DNA of 64,000 bases from Solilutibacter tolerans (GCF_900155935.1 NZ_FTLW01000005.1:62001-126000); one strand, 5' to 3'; numbered from the stretch's first letter, positions 25,870-34,829 are shown. Notes: a model not told the origin generated them from the letters alone. Translations and numbers: made by a program.

Positions 25870-27176
25870 CACATATTCGCCAATATCCAGAGGGCAATGC
25901 CTTCAAGGAAGGTGCCTACGGTGATCGCCGCGGTGAGCAGTTTCCACTTCTGGACCGGCACGCTGCCCATGGTTTCACCTGTGCGACCGTTCACCGCGAA
26001 GTAATGCAGCAGGCCGCCTTTGCTGCCCGGCTGCTGGTACGAGTAGAGCCACACTGGCAGATACATCGACACCCAGCGTGAGCCGTGTATGTCGAGGCGC
26101 TCCTCTTCCCAGCGCACGCCGCGGTCATAGCGACGCGTCGATGCTTCGATCTGTGCGCGGGCGACCGAGAGCAATTGATCCTCAAGGCGTGGATGAAGCT
26201 GCGCTACATCTTGGTCGCGCTTTTCGGAGGTGTAACCCGACAAATACGACGCGTTCCACTTCACCGCGTTCTTGGTGTCGAACGGCAGGATGGTGTTGAT
26301 GATGTTGTTGGTGTTGACGCGGGTGTCCAGGTTGCCACGCGTAAGCGAAGACTCCAGTGGCAGATCGTCGATGGTGAAGTCCAGATGGCGCGTTACCGCG
26401 TAAACATCGGCATCGTAATAGGTTCTTTTGTTTTTATCGTTGCCGCGGGTGTACTGGGCGGTTTGAATCTCGCCTTTGCCGGCAATATCCACGCTGGCCT
26501 TGCCATCTACGATCATGTACGGCAGGTATACACCGACGACGTTTTCGGGGGTAAATTCTTCCTTGAACGCCTTCAACGCAAACAGGCGACGTTTGTCCAC
26601 AAACTGGCGTATGCGCGCGATGGCATCGGCCTTCTTGATGTGGAAGGGCAACACGGCATCCGGCACGGCGCCATTGGCGATTTGCTCGTTGATGCCGAAG
26701 ACGTGACGGCACCAATGGCAGCGTGCGGTCATCGCGTTGTCGGTGTTGATGGTGACTTCCGCGCCGCAGCCGGTGCACTTGAAAGTCATCAGGCTCTTGG
26801 CATCGGCGGCGATATCGCGCGCACCGGAGGCGATCACCGTGCCGCTGAGTTCATCCAGCCCTTCGCCAAAACCGAACTCTTCTTCCACCCGTTGCCCGTG
26901 CCACTCATTGCGGCAGTAGAGACAAATCAGCAGATCCGTGCCGGGTTTCTGGCGGATATCGGTGGCACCGCATTTAGGGCAACGGTTGAGGCCGTCCTTG
27001 AGCTCCTCGGCGGACGTATCGATGGCGACCGGGTCCGGCGCCAGCAATTCATCGCGAATCGGCTGGGGCAGGGTGGTCGGGTCAACACCCAGCTCACCCG
27101 GTGCGGGTGGCACGTCTTGTGGTGATCCCGGGCCGGTGACAGGTGGCACCGGCGGCGGGGTGTTTGTGTTGGACAT
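25869..27176 (-). CDS. Membrane-anchored TFIIB-type zinc-ribbon protein (YdjG-like)
   Basis: 435 residues. A Pro-rich N terminus leads to a first zinc ribbon (RCPKCGATD to ICLYCRNEW, about residues 65-92) and a second (FKCTGCGAEV to ARCHWCRHVF, about 132-160). A large middle domain of unknown fold follows (YLPYMIVDGKASVDIAGKGE, WVSMYLPVWLYSYQQ), then a C-terminal membrane helix (AAITVGTFLEGIALWILA). Proteins with this plan occur beside SPFH proteins, as YdjG beside YdjI in the B. subtilis pspA operon, where they work in membrane stress. Here the SPFH gene is 21 bases upstream, though no pspA gene is in view. Confidence 0.82.
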   Translation of the reverse strand: MSNTNTPPPVPPVTGPGSPQDVPPAPGELGVDPTTLPQPIRDELLAPDPVAIDTSAEELKDGLNRCPKCGATDIRQKPGTDLLICLYCRNEWHGQRVEEEFGFGEGLDELSGTVIASGARDIAADAKSLMTFKCTGCGAEVTINTDNAMTARCHWCRHVFGINEQIANGAVPDAVLPFHIKKADAIARIRQFVDKRRLFALKAFKEEFTPENVVGVYLPYMIVDGKASVDIAGKGEIQTAQYTRGNDKNKRTYYDADVYAVTRHLDFTIDDLPLESSLTRGNLDTRVNTNNIINTILPFDTKNAVKWNASYLSGYTSEKRDQDVAQLHPRLEDQLLSVARAQIEASTRRYDRGVRWEEERLDIHGSRWVSMYLPVWLYSYQQPGSKGGLLHYFAVNGRTGETMGSVPVQKWKLLTAAITVGTFLEGIALWILANM

Positions 27177-27197
27177 GACCTGAGCGCGATAGGCGGA

Positions 27198-28349
27198 TTA
27201 GAGTCCCAAGGTCTTGGCTTTGAGCGCGTCGTAATCCGCTTGCGTGATCAGGCCGAGATCCAGCATCTCCTTGGCCTTCTTCAGCTTGGCGACTGGGTCA
27301 TCGGCGGCTGGTGCGGCAGGTGCAACGGGCTGCTGGATATTGCCAATGCCGCCCAACATGCCCGAGGCCATACCGACACCGACCAGCCCCGCCGCGCCGC
27401 CGTTTTCACCGGCCGATTGAATGCCTTGGGCGACGCTTGCCTGCAGATTGGAATTGCCGCGTGCCCCGGCCAGCGCATCGGCGCGCTGCACGGTCTTGAG
27501 CAACTCGCGCGTGTTTTCGTCGTATTCGATCGAGACGATGGCGGTCTTGACGATGGCCAGGCCACGGTCGGACTTCCACTGATACGCGTTTTCCACCGCA
27601 GCGGACAGGCTTTGCGCGAAGCCCACGGAATCCTGCTGCAGCTTGGTGATGCGATTGCCCTTGGCGGGATCGTTGGAATACAGGCTGAAAGCCGGCGCGA
27701 GCGATCCGAGGACCTCGTTGAACAATTGCGCGGCGGCGGCGTTGTCGATGTCGGTGAAGTCGAACACAACGCCGGGTTGCAGGTACGAGGCTGGCACGAA
27801 ATTCTTCACAAACAGGATCGGGTCGATGATCTTGAGCGTGTACGAGCCGCGCGTCACCGCACCGACTTGGGTGTTGAGGAAAGCATCATCCCAATAGATT
27901 TCCGATTGGGTGCCGAAGCGGTTGTCCGGCAGTTCTTTCAGCGAGACAAAGAACGCGGCTTGTTGCGAGCCGGGTTGGCCGCCGAATTTGAAACGCTCCC
28001 AGCTTTGCTTGATCAGTGGGCTGACGATGCCATCACCGGCGAAGATCGATTGCGAATTGACATCGTCCGATCGCCATTCGTAGCCACCTGGCTCGGCGGC
28101 GAAACCGGTGATCTTGCCGTCCTGCATCAGGAGCAAGCCATAGCCTTCCGGCACGACGATCTTGGAGCCGTTGGTGATGATGTAGCTGGAGCCGTGGGTG
28201 TTCGAGCCGCGTCCCGCATTGGTGCCGCGCGGCAACGCGGCAAACAGCGCGGCGGTCGCGGGCAGGCCGTCCGGCACGGTGTAGAAGTCTTTCCACTGGT
28301 CGGCCAACGTGCCGCTGACAGATCCCACTACTGCTTGAACAAGACCCAT
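27198..28349 (-). CDS. SPFH-domain protein with C-terminal SHOCT helix (YdjI-like)
   Basis: 383 residues. The SPFH-type core runs from about residue 60 to 260 (IVVPEGYGLLLMQDGKITGF, FVSLKELPDNRFGTQSEIYW, KIIDPILFVKNFVPA). A Gly/Ala-rich region (ENGGAAGLVGVGMASGMLGG) follows, then a SHOCT segment at the end (DPVAKLKKAKEMLDLGLITQ), which commonly mediates oligomerisation. No transmembrane helix is evident. It is related to the 'virion core'/YdjI proteins that form membrane-associated assemblies and recruit partners such as zinc-ribbon membrane proteins; the next gene encodes such a protein. First gene of the four-gene minus-strand operon. Confidence 0.85.
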   Translation of the reverse strand: MGLVQAVVGSVSGTLADQWKDFYTVPDGLPATAALFAALPRGTNAGRGSNTHGSSYIITNGSKIVVPEGYGLLLMQDGKITGFAAEPGGYEWRSDDVNSQSIFAGDGIVSPLIKQSWERFKFGGQPGSQQAAFFVSLKELPDNRFGTQSEIYWDDAFLNTQVGAVTRGSYTLKIIDPILFVKNFVPASYLQPGVVFDFTDIDNAAAAQLFNEVLGSLAPAFSLYSNDPAKGNRITKLQQDSVGFAQSLSAAVENAYQWKSDRGLAIVKTAIVSIEYDENTRELLKTVQRADALAGARGNSNLQASVAQGIQSAGENGGAAGLVGVGMASGMLGGIGNIQQPVAPAAPAADDPVAKLKKAKEMLDLGLITQADYDALKAKTLGL

Positions 28350-28445
28350 GACTTCTCTCCGTGATTTGCGTGGCCGGGCACCTTGCCCACCGTGACGGAA
28401 TGATCATACAAGTTGATGAAGACTCCGGTTTCCTGGAATCGCGCT

Positions 28446-29048
28446 CTAGATCCCGCCGTGCTGGTCCAGTTCATGGTGGATCAGCACCACGCATTGCGAG
28501 GCGAACAGCATTTTCGAGCCGAGCGAGATTTTCTTCGCGCCCAGGCGTTCAAGGCTATGGAAGGTCTTCTTGGGCATGGGGATGTGGTCGGTCAGAAGGA
28601 AGCAGGGATTGTCTTCGAATGCCTGCTCTCGAATCGGCGTGCCCTTGCGGTCCATGACGAAGAGCTGGTGGTCTTCGGCCAGCTCCTGGACCAGTCGTTC
28701 GAAGCTGACCGTGCGCACCGTGACGCCCGATTCCACTGGGCGTGTTGCATCCTTGCCCATGCCCTTGGAAGTGTCGAGTGCATTGGCGATCTTGCCTAGC
28801 AGCGCCGCCTCGTTGAAACCACCGATGTCGTGCATGGCATTGGGCTCGAAGCGAATGGTGCGCGAGAAATCCTGGGTGCTTTCCAGCACCAGATAGACGA
28901 CCACATCAGCGCGGTGCGACTGCGCCACGAAAATGGCGTTCATCAGTGTGTGAGCCAGGATTTCGGTATGGGCTTCTTTGCCGACGCCGGCCAATAGCTT
29001 CTGGCTGTCGGTGGGCGCGGCGCGCGCTCGAAGTACGAAGGTTCGCAT
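28446..29048 (-). CDS. trmY: TrmY-like tRNA pseudouridine N1-methyltransferase (SPOUT family)
   Basis: 200 residues from the ATG at 29048 (MRTFVLRARAAPTDSQKLL), normal for TrmY. Visible family features include HTEILAHTLMNAIFVAQSHR, VVYLVLESTQDFSRTIRFEP, and the knot region DHIPMPKKTFHSLERLGAKK with SLGSKMLFASQCVVLIHHEL, where SAM is bound in a trefoil knot. In archaea TrmY makes N1-methylpseudouridine at tRNA position 54; bacterial members of the family exist, but their target is less clear because bacterial position 54 is normally ribothymidine. Divergent from the DUF6164-like gene. An in-frame extension to 29192 overlaps that gene and is rejected. Confidence 0.85.
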   Translation of the reverse strand: MRTFVLRARAAPTDSQKLLAGVGKEAHTEILAHTLMNAIFVAQSHRADVVVYLVLESTQDFSRTIRFEPNAMHDIGGFNEAALLGKIANALDTSKGMGKDATRPVESGVTVRTVSFERLVQELAEDHQLFVMDRKGTPIREQAFEDNPCFLLTDHIPMPKKTFHSLERLGAKKISLGSKMLFASQCVVLIHHELDQHGGI

Positions 29049-29109
29049 CGGTGTCCCGGTAGATGTCATCGCGCCCATTGTCCACCAGCCGGACGCTATC
29101 ATCATGGGC

Positions 29110-29475
29110 ATGTCGAAACTGCTGCTCAATCTGCGCCACGTGCCCGATGACGAGGCTGACGAGGTGCGCGCGATGCTGGACGAATACCACATCGCTCATT
29201 ACGAAACGCCGCCCACGTTCATGGGCCTGTTTGCGGGCGGCCTTTACGTGAAAGAGGATGCCGCCTTCGACCGCGCCAAGGGGCTGATGGCGAAGTACCA
29301 GTCACAGCGACAAGCAAGGGCGCGCCTGGAACGTGAGGCTGCAGTGCGAAATGGCACAGCCGAAACCTTCCAGTCGCAATTTCGCGCTGAACCCGTCCGC
29401 GTCGTGCTGACGGTGATCGCCATCGTCCTCTTGATCGGTTTGATGGCAGTGCCGGCGCTGTTGCTTCGTGGCTGA
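29110..29475 (+). CDS. DUF6164-like small membrane protein
   Basis: 121 residues from the ATG at 29110 (MSKLLLNLRHVPDDEADEVR). The N-terminal ~70 residues resemble the putative signal-transducing domain type seen in this group (AMLDEYHIAHYETPPTFMG, LFAGGLYVKEDAAFDRAKGL), then a charged stretch and one C-terminal membrane helix (VVLTVIAIVLLIGLMAVPAL). The family assignment is from memory of the sequence pattern and is not certain; function unknown. It is divergent from trmY, with 61 bases between starts. Confidence 0.72.
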   Translation: MSKLLLNLRHVPDDEADEVRAMLDEYHIAHYETPPTFMGLFAGGLYVKEDAAFDRAKGLMAKYQSQRQARARLEREAAVRNGTAETFQSQFRAEPVRVVLTVIAIVLLIGLMAVPALLLRG

Positions 29476-29490
29476 AGGCAATCCGCGGCC

Positions 29491-29970
29491 TTAGCCGCGT
29501 ACGGCGGCTTCGATCGCCGCGACATCAATCTTGCGCATGGTCATCATCGCCTCGAACGCGCGCCTGGCGACTTCCGTGTCCGGATTCTTCATCGCTTCCG
29601 ACAAGACACGCGGGGTGATCTGCCACGACAGGCCCCAGCGATCCTTGCACCAGCCGCAGTCGCTTTCCTGACCGCCATTGCGGACGATGGCGTTCCAGTA
29701 GTGGTCGGTCTCAGCTTGATCATCCGTGGCTACCTGGAAAGAGAAGGCCTCGGACTGTTTGAACACCGGGCCCCCATTCAAGCCGATGCAGGGGATCCCC
29801 AGCACAGTGAAGTTCACGGTGAGTACGTCACCGGCTTTGCCGGAGGGATAGTCGCTGGGCGCACGGAATACGCCGTCGACATGACTGTCCGGGAAGGTTT
29901 CGGCGTAGAAGTTCGCAGCATCGAGCGCATCGCTGTCGTACCAGAGGCAGATCGTGTTCTTGGCGATCAT
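29491..29970 (-). CDS. VOC-superfamily (PhnB/glyoxalase-like) protein
   Basis: 159 residues. The pattern CLWYDSDALDAANFYAETFP, LTVNFTVLGIPCIGLNGGP, FSFQVATDDQAETDHYWNAI and GGQESDCGWCKDRWGLSWQI is that of the 3-demethylubiquinone-methyltransferase-like/PhnB branch of the vicinal oxygen chelate fold. These are small metal-binding enzymes or binding proteins of mostly unknown substrate. Single gene convergent with the DUF6164-like gene. No operon partner is apparent. Confidence 0.85.
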   Translation of the reverse strand: MIAKNTICLWYDSDALDAANFYAETFPDSHVDGVFRAPSDYPSGKAGDVLTVNFTVLGIPCIGLNGGPVFKQSEAFSFQVATDDQAETDHYWNAIVRNGGQESDCGWCKDRWGLSWQITPRVLSEAMKNPDTEVARRAFEAMMTMRKIDVAAIEAAVRG

Positions 29971-30147
29971 GGGGTTCTCCCGGGAAATGGGTTGGGCGAT
30001 GTCGCTTCACGAAGCGGCATCAATCGTTCTGCATACATGGGCGAGTGTTAAGGCTTCATGTGGAAGCGGTTACGTGGTGACGATGTGCACACGCTCCATC
30101 CGGCCCGGGTTGCTACCCTCGCGACATCCCACCCAGAAGGCGATGCC

Positions 30148-31191
30148 ATGAACCGACGCCAATTCCTTGGAAGCACTGCGCTGGCTGCCAGCGTCATCCC
30201 GCTGTTTGGCACGGGCAACGCCGTGGCCGCGCCCCGCGCCAAGCGACTGTTGCCCGTGCCGCTTAATCGCGGTGACACCGTGGGGCTGGTCAGCCCGTCA
30301 TCAGCGACCGATGACTCCCTGGGCCTGCAGCTGACCCAAGAGGCGATGGAAGCGTTGGGGTTCAAGGTGAAGACGGGCGCGCATTACGCCGGCCGTCGGG
30401 GGTATCTGGCGGGCACGGATGCCGAGCGCGCCAGCGACATCAATCGCATGTTCGCCGACAAGTCGGTGAATGCAGTGATCTGCGTGCGGGGCGGTTGGGG
30501 CGCGGCGCGCCTGCTGCCCTTGTTGGACTATGACCTGATACGCCGCAACCCCAAGGTGCTGATGGGCTATTCCGACATCACGGCCCTGCATAGCGCGATC
30601 CAGGCGAAGACGGGTCTGGTGACGTTTCATGGGCCCATCGGCGCCGGCAGCTGGAACAAATTTGTCGTCGATCAGTTCGAGCGCGTGTTCTTCAACCGTG
30701 AGTTGATGCACTACCAGAACAAGCAAGATGCCGGTGACGAACTGGTGCCCCGTCGCAACCGCACCGCGACGATCACAGGCGGCAAAGCGCGGGGCGAGTT
30801 GGTGGGTGGAAACTTGTCGGTACTGGCGGCTTTGGCGGGATCCAGCTACTTGCCGGATTTCAGCGGAAAAATTTTGTTTTTGGAGGATGTCTCGGAAGCT
30901 CCGTATCGCATCGACCGCATGATGAGCACGCTGAAATTGATGGGTGCGTTGGACAAGATCAGCGGTTTCATCTTTGGCGAATGCACGGATTGTGATCCGG
31001 GCGGCGGTTATGGCTCACTGACCATCGAACAAATTCTCGATGACTACATCCAACCCTTGAAGATCCCCGCCTATCGAGGTGCCATGATCGGCCACTTGCG
31101 CGAACAGTTCATCCTGCCCGTGGGCGGAGACGTGGAGATGGATGCGGATGCTGGGACATTCCGGATGTTGGAAGGCGTGTTTCAGGGTTGA
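30148..31191 (+). CDS. Tat-exported LD-carboxypeptidase (peptidase S66)
   Basis: 347 residues from the ATG at 30148. The N terminus NRRQFLGSTALAASVIPLF is a probable twin-arginine signal. The S66 body shows VGLVSPSSATDDS, ICVRGGWGAARLLPLLDYD, the nucleophile Ser142 in MGYSDITALH, FLEDVSEAPYRIDRM (catalytic Glu) and RGAMIGHLREQFILPVG (catalytic His). S66 enzymes such as LdcA cut the L-D bond of murein tetrapeptides; LdcA of E. coli is cytoplasmic, whereas this one is predicted periplasmic, so it could act on intact wall or on other peptides. Confidence 0.9.
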   Translation: MNRRQFLGSTALAASVIPLFGTGNAVAAPRAKRLLPVPLNRGDTVGLVSPSSATDDSLGLQLTQEAMEALGFKVKTGAHYAGRRGYLAGTDAERASDINRMFADKSVNAVICVRGGWGAARLLPLLDYDLIRRNPKVLMGYSDITALHSAIQAKTGLVTFHGPIGAGSWNKFVVDQFERVFFNRELMHYQNKQDAGDELVPRRNRTATITGGKARGELVGGNLSVLAALAGSSYLPDFSGKILFLEDVSEAPYRIDRMMSTLKLMGALDKISGFIFGECTDCDPGGGYGSLTIEQILDDYIQPLKIPAYRGAMIGHLREQFILPVGGDVEMDADAGTFRMLEGVFQG

Positions 31192-31252
31192 TGAGATTGC
31201 CTAGCCTGACGATGGATGATGTAAACCTGAAAGATCAACGTGGCTGATATCA

Positions 31253-31873
31253 ATGATGAAACCAATTGAGCCTAATGAACTGTCATTTCGGAGGGGCCCG
31301 CGAGTGAGTCGCGGCGAGGGGGGTATCAAGCCGGAGACATGGGCGGTCATCGCCACGATCGTCGCGGTTTTCTTGGTGGTAGTTTTCTGGGTAAGAACGA
31401 CGCAAGACGAGGCGATGGCAGATCTCGCTTCACCTCAGCCGGTACCGGCATCCGTCGCGATTCCAGTTGAAGACGAGACGCCCGTGGTCTACGTGGAAAA
31501 TGAGTTCAATGCGCCTGACACCTCCCATCAGCGTTGGATCTACCAATGCAAAACCGCCTCCGGTGCAAAGATGTTCCGATCCGAAGGCTGTGCGGGCGAC
31601 GAGGAGCTGATCGGGCAGACCCCTGTGTTGGTGGCTGACGCCCAACCGCAGCACGCGCCCACAGCCTCAGCTTCAACTTCAACTCAAAGTGCTGCAATAC
31701 ACAATGGAGCGCAGGTTGCTGTGATACCAAACGGCAATCCGCAACCTGCGGCTAGAAGCCAGTGCGAGATGGCCAAGGCTAATCGAGAGGCGACCCGCGA
31801 CCGCTTGGGTATGTCCATCACGTACGACGCCATCTCGGGCCTGGACGACATGGTCCGAGAGGCATGCAAATGA
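31253..31873 (+). CDS. Hypothetical single-span membrane protein
   Basis: 206 residues starting MMKPIEPNELSFRRGPRVSR. A membrane helix (TWAVIATIVAVFLVVVFWVR, about residues 29-48) is followed by a periplasmic region with QRWIYQCKTASGAKMFRSEG, a pattern like the DUF4124-type domains that begin with Y-x-C and end in a Cys pair, then a Ser/Thr/Ala-rich linker and a C-terminal helix with Cys (SQCEMAKANREATRDR). It overlaps the DUF3228 gene by four bases. The function is not recognised. Confidence 0.7.
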   Translation: MMKPIEPNELSFRRGPRVSRGEGGIKPETWAVIATIVAVFLVVVFWVRTTQDEAMADLASPQPVPASVAIPVEDETPVVYVENEFNAPDTSHQRWIYQCKTASGAKMFRSEGCAGDEELIGQTPVLVADAQPQHAPTASASTSTQSAAIHNGAQVAVIPNGNPQPAARSQCEMAKANREATRDRLGMSITYDAISGLDDMVREACK

Positions 31874-32442
31874 GCTCAAGGCCGACATCCATCCTCCTCA
31901 CCGACTTCGCCCGCCCACGTCTGTTCCCGCGAGAGCCGCGTGGCAACACCATCCAGGACATCAGTGCTGCAGAGTTCGAGCGCTATCTCAATGAACATGC
32001 GCCGATGAAGGTGCTCGATGGCTATGCGCCGTTCTGCAAGCTGCACGTGCACCGCAACTGGACATCGACCAAGTGCCTCTCGGTACCGATCACCGACCAG
32101 AACCGCCGTCTTCTGCGCAGCGATTACGAGGCACGCAATACAAATGAGTTGCCGGTGCTGGTGCGCTGGTTCGAAGGCCTGAAACCGCCGGTGGCCAACT
32201 ACCTTATCCCCATCCTGTACAGCCGCGAGCAATTGGCGAAGGAAGGCTCGCCCATCGATGCCGATTGGGGGGTGGTGGGCTGTATCTACACGATGGAACC
32301 CAAGGAAACCCCTATGGCCCCCATCACGCTGCTGCGCAATGCATTGGGTGTGGAGGAGGGCGGCTCAGGCGTACCGATCGACCGAGACGCCTATCGCCAA
32401 AGTGTTGCCTTCTGGCGCACGCATGCCAATTGGCGCGGCTGA
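31870..32442 (+). CDS. DUF3228 family protein
   Basis: 190 residues from the ATG at 31870, which overlaps the preceding stop (ATGA). Sequence features such as MKVLDGYAPFCKLHVHRNWT, YLIPILYSREQLAKEGSPID and WGVVGCIYTMEPKETPMAPI match the conserved uncharacterised DUF3228 group, cytoplasmic proteins of about 190 residues. No catalytic motif can be named. Translational coupling to the membrane protein upstream is the only functional hint. Confidence 0.82.
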   Translation: MSSRPTSILLTDFARPRLFPREPRGNTIQDISAAEFERYLNEHAPMKVLDGYAPFCKLHVHRNWTSTKCLSVPITDQNRRLLRSDYEARNTNELPVLVRWFEGLKPPVANYLIPILYSREQLAKEGSPIDADWGVVGCIYTMEPKETPMAPITLLRNALGVEEGGSGVPIDRDAYRQSVAFWRTHANWRG

Positions 32443-32517
32443 ATGCGCTGACATCGATGCGACGTGATTAGGTAGTCTTCATCCCCAGTGCATTGATGCC
32501 GGCTTTTTGGGGAATCC

Positions 32518-33825
32518 GTGAGCACACGCGATCTGCAGGAAAAACTGCCGCGCAGCCTGGGTATATGGGCGATCTGGTTGCTGGTCGTGAACGGGATGGT
32601 GGGCGCGGGCATCTTCGGTTTGCCAAGTGGTGCGGCCAAGCTGGCCGGTGATTTCAGCCCGATCGTGTTTGTGCTGTGCGCGTTGCTGATCTTGCCGGTG
32701 CTGCTGTGTTTTGCGGAGTTGGCCAGTTATTTCCGTAGTACAGGCGGGCCAGCGCGTTACGCAACCGAGGCTTTCGGGCCGTTCATGGGTTTTCAGGCCG
32801 GCTGGATCTTCTACGTGGCGCGGGCCATCGCGTTTTCTGCCAATAGCGTGTTGATCGTGGATAGCATCGGCTACTTCTGGCCTGTGGCGGCACAGGGCAG
32901 TATGCGCATCGTATTGCTGGCGCTTATCTGTGGCGGGCTGACGCTGATCAACGTGATTGGCGCGATGCGTGCGGTGCGCTCGCTGGCGGCATTGACGGTG
33001 CTCAAATTTTCAGTGTTGCTGGGCTTGGTGGTTGCGGGTTTGGCTTTGGCGGGTGGCGATGTGATCCAGCAGGTCAGCATCCAGCCCCCGACTGGCACTG
33101 ACATCGGTGCGGTGATCGTATTGCTGATTTACGCCTATGTTGGCTTCGAGCAAGCGGTGGTGCCTGCGGGGGAGGCGCGAAATCCTGCGCGTGACATGCC
33201 GCGTGGACTGCTGCTGGGCTTGGCTGGTGTCGTCATGCTCTACGTGCTGATCCAGATGGTGAGCATGGCCGTTGTGCCGGAGATCGCGACATCGACCACG
33301 CCTTTGCTGGATGTGGCCGCCACCTTGTTGGGGCCACTTGGCGCGGCATTGCTGATGCTGGGTGTCTTGGCTTCGGTCGGCGGCAATTTGGTCAGTACCA
33401 CGTTCACTACGCCACGCTTGTCGTATTCGTTGTCGCTTGATGGCAGCCTGCCACCGTGGTTTGGGCGCGTGCATTTGCGTTACATGACACCAGCGAACTC
33501 CATCATCTTCTACGGCCTGTTGTCGTTCGTGATGGCGGTCTTCGGTTCGTTCTTGTGGCTGGCAGCATCGAGCGTGATGACGCGGCTTTTCCTTTACATC
33601 ATTACGTGTTCAGCGGTTCCCAAGCTTAGGCCCCAGCATGCGACGGCGGATGCGTTTGTACTGCCACTGGGGCCGGCCATACCCGTGCTTGGAATCGTGG
33701 CCTGTGGATGGCTGATGCTGCAAAGCAACTGGAAATCAGCGGTTTTGACGATCGCATTTCTCGTGCTGGGTACGTTGTTGTACAGCTTCGAGCGCTGGCG
33801 TCGAAAGCGGTTGCTGCAGACATGA
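32518..33825 (+). CDS. APC-superfamily amino acid permease
   Basis: 435 residues, GTG start. About 12 hydrophobic helices; the first has the APC unwound motif VNGMVGAGIFGLPSGAAKLA, and TM6 contains YAYVGFEQAVVPAGEARNPA, a hallmark of the amino acid/polyamine/organocation superfamily. It imports or exchanges amino acids across the inner membrane; the substrate cannot be read from sequence. The stop overlaps the next gene by four bases. Confidence 0.88.
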   Translation: MSTRDLQEKLPRSLGIWAIWLLVVNGMVGAGIFGLPSGAAKLAGDFSPIVFVLCALLILPVLLCFAELASYFRSTGGPARYATEAFGPFMGFQAGWIFYVARAIAFSANSVLIVDSIGYFWPVAAQGSMRIVLLALICGGLTLINVIGAMRAVRSLAALTVLKFSVLLGLVVAGLALAGGDVIQQVSIQPPTGTDIGAVIVLLIYAYVGFEQAVVPAGEARNPARDMPRGLLLGLAGVVMLYVLIQMVSMAVVPEIATSTTPLLDVAATLLGPLGAALLMLGVLASVGGNLVSTTFTTPRLSYSLSLDGSLPPWFGRVHLRYMTPANSIIFYGLLSFVMAVFGSFLWLAASSVMTRLFLYIITCSAVPKLRPQHATADAFVLPLGPAIPVLGIVACGWLMLQSNWKSAVLTIAFLVLGTLLYSFERWRRKRLLQT

Positions 33826-34247
33826 CCATGAGCAGCAAAGACAAACCGGTGAGGTTGCTCTCAGGCGGCAATCCGCAAATCCCGAAAGGTGAGGGCGATG
33901 TGGCGGTGCGGGCGTATCTCAACGCGATGCCGGGGTGGAAACATGCGGTGGGCAAAGAGTTGGATGCGTTGATAGAGCGCGCAGTGCCAGAAGTGCACAA
34001 AGCGGTGAAGTGGAACTCGCCGTTCTATGGCATTAAAGGTGAGGGTTGGTTCCTTAGCTATCACTGCTTTACGCGTTACATCAAGGTCACGTTCTTTCGC
34101 GGCACCGATTTGCGCCCGGTGCCTCCTGAGTCATCGAAGGTGAAAGGCGTGCGCTATTTCCACATCTTTGAAAATGAGGTGTTGGACGAGGCAGCGTTCA
34201 GTGATTGGGTGAGGCAGGCCAGCTGTCTTCCGGGCGATAAGCTATAG
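33822..34247 (+). CDS. DUF1801 family protein, first of a tandem pair
   Basis: 141 residues from the ATG at 33822 overlapping the permease stop (ATGA). The DUF1801 core is visible as AYLNAMPGWKHAVGKELDAL, AVKWNSPFYGIKGEGWFLSY and YIKVTFFRGTDLRPVPPESS. This is a small alpha/beta (YdhG-like) fold of unknown activity. Another DUF1801 protein of the same length follows 44 bases downstream, and a third, fused form lies at 61074. Confidence 0.82.
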   Translation: MTMSSKDKPVRLLSGGNPQIPKGEGDVAVRAYLNAMPGWKHAVGKELDALIERAVPEVHKAVKWNSPFYGIKGEGWFLSYHCFTRYIKVTFFRGTDLRPVPPESSKVKGVRYFHIFENEVLDEAAFSDWVRQASCLPGDKL

Positions 34248-34291
34248 CAGCCGGACGCAAAACTAACATTGGGGCAGTACCCTTTCTGACC

Positions 34292-34717
34292 ATGAAGACA
34301 AAATCCATCGATGGCAAAACAGAGCAAAGGGGTGCGGACACGGCCAGTGCGCTGATTGATGCCCACATTGCTCAGGTCGGCGGCTGGCGTGGCGAGATGC
34401 TTGCAGGTGTGCGCGAATTGATCCGGCAGGCATTGCCGGATGTCGTGGAAGAGGTGAAGTGGAGAAAGCCGTCCAATCCGGCAGGCGTCCCTGTCTGGGC
34501 ACGCGATGGCATCATCTGCACAGGTGAAACCTACAAGGACAAGATCAAGCTGACATTTCCCAAGGGCGCCCAGTTGGCCGATCCGCAGGGGCTGTTCAAT
34601 GCCAGCATGGAAGGTAATGCGCGCCGCGCCATCGATCTTTATCAGGATGAAAAATTGGATGCGACGGCATTCAAGGATTTGATACGCACCGCTGCCGCAT
34701 CAAACAAGCCGCGTTGA
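34292..34717 (+). CDS. DUF1801 family protein, second of a tandem pair
   Basis: 141 residues. Core features are LIDAHIAQVGGWRGEMLAGV, VVEEVKWRKPSNPAGVPVWA, GIICTGETYKDKIKLTFPKG and RRAIDLYQDEKLDATAFKDL. These match DUF1801 proteins; the function is unknown. It is more divergent from the upstream copy than a recent duplication would be, so the pair is probably old or of separate origin. Confidence 0.82.
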   Translation: MKTKSIDGKTEQRGADTASALIDAHIAQVGGWRGEMLAGVRELIRQALPDVVEEVKWRKPSNPAGVPVWARDGIICTGETYKDKIKLTFPKGAQLADPQGLFNASMEGNARRAIDLYQDEKLDATAFKDLIRTAAASNKPR

Positions 34718-34829
34718 ACCTCTGTCAGCTCAATTCGTTGGATCGACAATATTCTCAAGTATGTCCGTCTTTTAACGGATTGCACGTACGTTGTTTCCTT
34801 GGCCCAAATAGTAGAGCGGGAAGGAATTG

